Shown here: positions 58,986-64,000 of the stretch, in pieces
Numbering within the stretch: position 1 is the first letter of the stretch
How the letters are laid out: each line of letters opens with the position of its first letter
Assembly: GCA_030762175.1 (NCBI GenBank)
Contig: CM060840.1
Location: 44,873,501-44,937,500 of the forward strand
From: Metallyticus violacea
Taxonomy: Eukaryota; Arthropoda; Insecta; Mantodea; Metallyticidae
Direction: 5' to 3'
DNA: 64,000 bases
Position numbers and translations under genes: made by a program
The notes under the pieces: generated by a model
The model's database searches: none
What the model saw: only the letters and a program-made list of their open reading frames with translations
Told to the model about the DNA's origin: nothing

Positions 58986-59929
58986 AAAAGATGAAAAAGT
59001 TATGCTTTAAATTTCAAAGCTGCAGATGTTAGCATACAGCTCAAATCAGTGCATTCTAACTTGCATCACTATATCACTAGTTCATTTGTGATTCAATACA
59101 AAATCTTCCAGTTTATGTATACATGAGTCAACTAAAAAGTTTGGTAAATAAATAAATAACCATACTTTTTGTAAATTATCCATTTCATTTCTCAATATAG
59201 GTAGTCTTCATCAAGGGCAATATTTCTAATTCCAGCAGTTTCCAATTTATTTTAACCCAATGGAAAAATAAGTTGTCTAACTGCAAAACAGCTAACCGAA
59301 AGAAATTCTCATTTGAGTACAATTGTTTTTACTGAGCTAAATTATTATATTCAGGAAGAAAATGAAGTTGCTAGGGGTTTGGATGGATGAGGAATTGGTT
59401 TAAAAATCCACTTGAGCACTTGGTAAAAGATTATTTTTGTATGCCAACATTTTCACCAATCAGTTCCCTGTTCACTAATCTGACTGCCACTTCAATTCAG
59501 ATTGATATAAGGAAGTCACAAATTAATGCAAAAAGCCTTGCACACCCAGGTCTCTCTTAGATTTACTTAACTGCAAATCTTTTCAGATTAATTTTTTTTT
59601 TAATTTTGTAAATATATTATGTCTTCATTTTGCTGCAGTTTGTATATACTGGTAGAAACCAGTTGACCTTCAGTGAACGTGAGATTCTCAGTAAGACTGG
59701 AGTTAAAAGTTGTGGACAATTGAGCTCCCTCAGTCATTTCATCAAATCAGCTGTTTTCTGCAGGAAAAACATGCAGACTTTTTGCCATGTATATGTGTAG
59801 TGTGGAGTAATAATAATGAGATACATTAGAACAAAGAATATTTATTTATGATATTATGTGCAAAAGAAATAATACAAACAGACTAAGAGAGAATTCAAGG
59901 CTAAACTCCCAGTCATAATATTTCCATCA

Positions 59930-60805
59930 TGAAGTGCAATTTCAGATTGGTGAACAAAGTTCAAATCCTGGGCATTTTGACTGAGAAGAAGCCAGGACCA
60001 AAAATCCAGATTTTAATGGAAGAGAAGCTTAATGAAACAGGCTACCGATTAGATACTTATGAAAAATCTTTAACATGATTAGCTCAGCAAGTTAGTGTAT
60101 CTGTTGGTAGTGCATATAAAGCCACTCAGTTGTTGCAGCTTCATCCATATAAAATTGCTATTCTATCTAATATAATTCTCATAGACTACAAAAAATGAGT
60201 GACGTTCTGTAAATGGTGCATTGATCAGTTGCATGAAAGATTTCTTGGCCCTAATCAAACATTTTTTATAGATGAAGCTAATTATACTCTCTTAGGATAT
60301 GTGAACTCCCAAACAATGGGTACTGGAGTAGTGTCAATCCTGATCAAGTAATTGAACTTTCATTTTATGACTGAGAGATTAGGCTTATGGTGAGCTATTA
60401 GCATAAGCTGCATTATTTGGCCCATATTTAATGAAAGTGCTCTTAATGTTCACTGGTACATAAACGAGATACTGAATCATTTTTACTAATTTGACACCTG
60501 CAGAAGAAGAGAATGGATATTTCATATGATGGCATGACTTCAACATAGCTAGAGAAACTCACCTAGCATTGCACATGTATTGTGAAGAAAATTGGTAAGT
60601 TATAATTATTGGTTTCAGTTTGTGACCCCCTAGATCCCCAGATTTAATCTGTGCAAATTTTAAAGTGCAAAGTTTACAGTGTTTTCCAACAATCCACATG
60701 ATTTGGAGGTACTGAACAAAATATCCAGGAGGCAATTAACAATATTCAGGAGGAGGAATAGCAAAAGTGTATTGCAGCAGAGGGCTGACACTTCCAGCAT
60801 CTATT
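59930..60805 (+). pseudogene. Tc1/mariner-superfamily transposase fossil in DUS1L intron
   Basis: Broken frames give LAQQVSVSVGSAYKATQLLQ, LHPYKI, FFIDEANYTLLGYVNSQTMG (equivalent to FFSDEAWFxLSGYVNSQN, first catalytic Asp present), DGMTSTLARETHLALH and PPRSPDLICANFKV (equivalent to WPPRSPDLxPCDF). The order is complete from helix-turn-helix to C-terminus, but there are many stops and shifts. Confidence 0.65.
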
Positions 60806-61885
60806 ATGGCCAGTATAATATTAATTACTATTATTAATAAATAACAAAAGAAACAATCATCCACACTATGAGTTCTTACTGTTCTACATGATTTTCTTTT
60901 AGTGGCAGACTGTTCCACATTAACTACTCGTTGACAAAATCAATTTTCAATTGTGTAGCAAAATGAGGACTCTGTAGTTATAAAAGAAAGGCAACTTATT
61001 TTTTTAATTTAGAAATTACAAAATATTTTACAGCCATAACCTAGCCTTTTTTTGTCATGAATAATCAACTAAAAGTCAGGATGCTGACGATGAAGGCAAC
61101 CGCCTTTGAAACATGTCCAAGTAAGTGGAACTAAATTAGTGAAATTTGAGTGATTTCCTCAATAATAATTTGTTATGTTAAACTAAAAGCCAATTTCTCT
61201 CTATACTACATTTTCATTTTCTTTTGGGCCACAACTTTTCAGTTTTTTTAAATAAGTCATTCTGAACTCACTTCATCACTGCATTGGCTTCTGCATTTAT
61301 TTATTACAAAATGACACACATTATTTCTATATTTCACACAGTTAAAATATTGTTATAAATAAATTACAACTAAATGTGGTAAATTTACATTGCATACTTC
61401 AAATACAGAATGGAACAAAAGCCAGTTTGCTGTTAAGTAAGTAATGTTTAAAGTGCTCATCTTTATTGTTAATGTATTTCAATACAATTGGTGACACCCA
61501 ATCTACACACATAGAATAAAAAAGTTTGCTTTAATTGAGAATTAAAAATAACTTCCTCCTCACAGCAGTATTGGGCATATTAATTTTCTACAATTACTTC
61601 AAGTTCACCAACACAAACAAAACTATGAAGGTAGCATGTAATTTCAGTTTAAACTGTGCTTTATTTGTTCATAACATCCCTAACTCTACAGGTGGATAGC
61701 CCAAGCATTTTTAAGTAGCTCAAAACCCCATCAATGCTGAATGAGTCACACAATGGTTTCCTCAATATCATGTAAGTTTTGAACCACATACCATACCAAG
61801 TCAAACTATGAACAACTCCCAAGAGGGAGGGACTTTGGCATTCAGCTCAGTGCGCATCTAGTAATGTCAGAAATAGACCATTAAT
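60806..61885. other. DUS1L intron sequence
   Basis: Apart from the fold-back core at 61078-61178, only AT-rich DNA with no recognised feature. Confidence 0.45.
61078..61178 (+). repeat. Fold-back family 3, partial copy
   Basis: About 90 bases match 30420-30520 almost base for base (GCTGACGATGAAGGCAACCG, CCTTTGAAACATGTCC, TTTCCTCAATAATAATTTGT). The left inverted arm is not evident. Confidence 0.65.
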
Positions 61886-62112
61886 GTAGTCTAGTAGTGT
61901 TCGTGCTTCCCACGTGGTGAGCCCAGATTTGATTCCTGGTTGAGTAGTTTTAAAAATTCAGGATTTTCCTCAGTTCTTTACGTGAATGCCTGAGAAACTT
62001 AGGCCACAAAGTCCTTTAAGCTGATTTGACCAATTTATCACCTATCATCCTTCATCTGGCACAATAGATCTTCAAGCTACAGTGCCATGACCATTAAAAA
62101 AAAAAAAAATCT
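61886..62112 (+). repeat. Probable third tRNA-derived SINE (SINE-C)
   Basis: Box-B-like GATTTGATTCCTGGTTG near the start is followed by an unrelated body (AGGATTTTCCTCAG, CTGAGAAACTTAGGCC), and an A14 tail closes it. It is not alignable by eye to SINE-A beyond a short TTTTCCTCA stretch. Confidence 0.45.
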
Positions 62113-62587
62113 ATTTCACAACTATCACATGCTTAGGGTCTGCACAGCTTGCACCTGAGCTTCTGAATGGGTCAGATCTCTCCTTCTATGGAAAACGGAA
62201 AATTCACTTGGTGACTTTCATTACATTCTGATTCATATTTACTTTTTGTATTGCTGCTTAAAGAAAAGTCTTATAACCATTCAGAATTTCAGTGGCTGGA
62301 TAGCTATATCCAAGATACATTCTAAAGAGGAAATAAATGTTTTTTCCTTTATTTTCATTTGCCTTTTCAGATGGGATCTGTGAGGTTATTAATTTTACTG
62401 CTGTATCAATACAAGCTAAAATCTTTGGGTCTATTTTGCCATAGTGAAACTGCCTGGAAGATTTTAACTGTTTTAATTATAACACCAGCAGTAAAAGCGT
62501 AAGATGCATAAGCAGTATACCCATCAGATGGTCCAATGCGAAAACTGTTAAACCACTACCTAAGAAATAATTTACATATAACTTATA

Positions 62588-63915
62588 CGAGGGTTGGAAC
62601 TTAAATAGTGGTAACTATTTATTTACAACCGATACAAAAGAGTTGCATGTTAGCAACCTTTACTGTCCTTCAATGTAGTCACCAGCGTTGTATATAACCT
62701 GTTGCCAATGATGTGGAAGTCGTAGTATACTTTTAGCAGAGCCTGTTCTCTTGGTGGTGCAGATGGAGCGGTCTACTGCCTGTCGAATCTCTGGAACACT
62801 TCTGAGGCGAATGCCACAAAGTGGTTCCTTCATCTTCGGAATCAAATCAAAGTCACAAGGACTTAAGTCCGGGGAGTACGGTGGATGGTACAGTAAGTAC
62901 TTCCCAGCCCCATCGACCGCACAAATCAGCCACAGCTTGCGCTGTATGCGCCCGAGCATTGTCGTGCAAAATGATGGGTGGATTCTGCAGAAAGTGTTAC
63001 CGCTTCTTTCTCAAAGCTGGTCGCAGGTTGTGCTCCAAAAACGAACGGTAATAATAAGCATTGACGGTCTGCCGTGGAGGAATGTAATGCCTTAGGATAA
63101 CACCATCACAGTCGTACACGAGAATCACCATAACTTTCACCGTATTGGGGCTCTGACGAACTTTCGATTTCGTGGTGACCCATACTGACGCCATTCATTG
63201 GATTGGCGTTTCAGTTTTGGCTCATAGGATTTGGCTCATGTCTCATCCAGGGTTATGATACGGCGTAAGAAAATCTCTCCTTCGCGCTCATAGCGCTCCA
63301 AGTGCGTCGTGGCAGCGTCGTAACGCAACCATTTCTCCATTTCCGTCAAATCATGCGGAACCCATCGTGATGCAATTTTTCGCATGCACAGGCATTCCTT
63401 CAAGATGTGAAGTACAGTCGTATGCGCTTATCCGATTTCTTGGCCGAGCTCACGAATCGTCTGGCATCGATCATTGTACAGTAATGCGGCAAGAGCATGC
63501 ACTTCTTCTTCACTGACGCTCTTAGGACGACCTGCCCGATGAATGTCTGCCACAGTTTGCCGACCATCTTTGAAGGCTTTTACCCAATGTGCCACTGTTC
63601 TTAAGGAAATGCAGATTCCCCGCAAGCCTCTTGAAGACCTTTATGACACTGTCGTGCTGTACGACCTCTGGCACATTCAATCTTAATCCAACTCTGTTGT
63701 TCCTGCTGTTTCGAAAACATAGTGACACCGGTATGTTAGACCACTAGCTCACAAGTGACTGTGCTTCTCTCGATGGTGCGCATGCAGATGATGTGGGAAG
63801 GGAGAGTCCATTTGCTCTGAGAAAAGATAGGTATGTAAACAACGTGCGCAATCAGCTACAATATTAGATTTCGTTGCATAGCATCTCTACAGTAGTATTT
63901 AAGTTCCAACCCTTG
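62588..63915 (-). mobile_element. mariner element, relatively young, in DUS1L intron
   Basis: About 1.33 kb is bounded by inverted repeats, CGAGGGTTGGAACTTAAATA on the left and the complement of CAAGGGTTGGAACTTAAATA on the right. TA dinucleotides lie outside both (62586-62587 and 63916-63917). On the - strand a transposase can be followed from the ATG at 63720: LGQEIG helix-turn-helix, LDET with the first catalytic Asp, PPIILHDNARAH with the second, and YSPDLSPCDFDLIPKMKEPL with the third, ending GDYIEGQ. Frameshifts (near 63600 and 62900) and stops (for example after LDET) make it inactive. It is CpG-rich compared with its surroundings. Confidence 0.88.
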
Positions 63916-63959
63916 TATATAGTTTAGGAGAAAGTTATATATAAAGTGAAAATACATAC

Positions 63960-64000
63960 CACTGGATTTGGACAGTCAATGCATTTATCCACACCTCTGC
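63960..64000 (-). CDS. DUS1L: tRNA-dihydrouridine synthase 1-like gene, penultimate exon (cut by window end)
   Basis: Read on the - strand the window edge encodes RGVDKCIDCPNPV and ends at a GTATGT donor in phase 0. The CxxC pair joins GSKCDFRLCKACC in the exon at 58541. Together they resemble, from memory, the cysteine-rich C-terminal tail (CxxCxNPxGxxC...LCxxCC) of DUS1L proteins. These reduce uridines of the tRNA D-loop to dihydrouridine. The catalytic domain lies outside the window, so the name rests only on the tail. Confidence 0.65.

Noticed and set aside
62751..63095. Open frames on the + strand over the mariner
   Set aside because: They are antisense to the transposase, whose catalytic motifs clearly lie on the - strand.
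1..64000. CRISPR-like arrays, operons or bacterial mobile elements
   Set aside because: The sequence is plainly eukaryotic; the only direct repeats are microsatellites, SINEs and diverged satellite units.

Overview
This window is insect-like nuclear DNA. It is AT-rich, has long introns, and carries many decayed Tc1/mariner, hAT, PIF/Harbinger and LINE copies. It also holds tRNA-derived SINEs, AAT-type microsatellites and two intact nuclear tRNA genes. The large introns and dense repeats suggest a big genome, perhaps a polyneopteran such as a cockroach, termite or stick insect. That placement is inference from texture only.

Three host protein genes are visible, all split and two of them cut by the window or unresolved. 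(1) On the + strand, seven exons from 14959 to 40770 join in one frame with consensus splice sites. They encode the last 583 residues of a protein with an HR1-like helical region, one PDZ domain, a coiled coil and a low-complexity basic/proline/histidine tail. Its start lies upstream and was not found. (2) On the - strand, the last two exons of a gene resembling DUS1L (tRNA-dihydrouridine synthase 1-like) lie at 63960-64000 and 58269-58541. A fairly fresh mariner sits in the intron between them. (3) Also on the - strand, an isolated last coding exon at 46682-46856 ends an unidentified gene. Three further - strand open segments with good splice donors (7116-7269, 22211-22481, 21764-21926) are weaker exon candidates.

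Layout. 1-14.9 kb: hAT, Harbinger, LINE and mariner-derived fossils, SINEs, tRNA-Val(TAC). 15-29 kb: first large intron of the PDZ gene, with LINE fragments, an inverted pair of related segments, tRNA-Leu(TAA) and two blocks of a strongly diverged tandem repeat. 29-41 kb: exons 2-7, with LINE, Tc1/mariner and fold-back elements in the introns. 41-46.6 kb: probable 3' UTR with an almost perfect 84-bp inverted repeat, then intergenic sequence with a mariner fossil. 46.7-64 kb: the - strand genes and more transposon fossils.

No prokaryotic features, CRISPR arrays, operons or obviously new multi-gene system were found. The most unusual material is repeat structure: a recurring hairpin-plus-AAACATGT core shared by different fold-back elements, the inverted repeat in the probable 3' UTR whose arm mismatches look like CpG decay, the diverged satellite flanking exon 2, and an inverted pair of possibly exon-derived segments near 18 and 20 kb.
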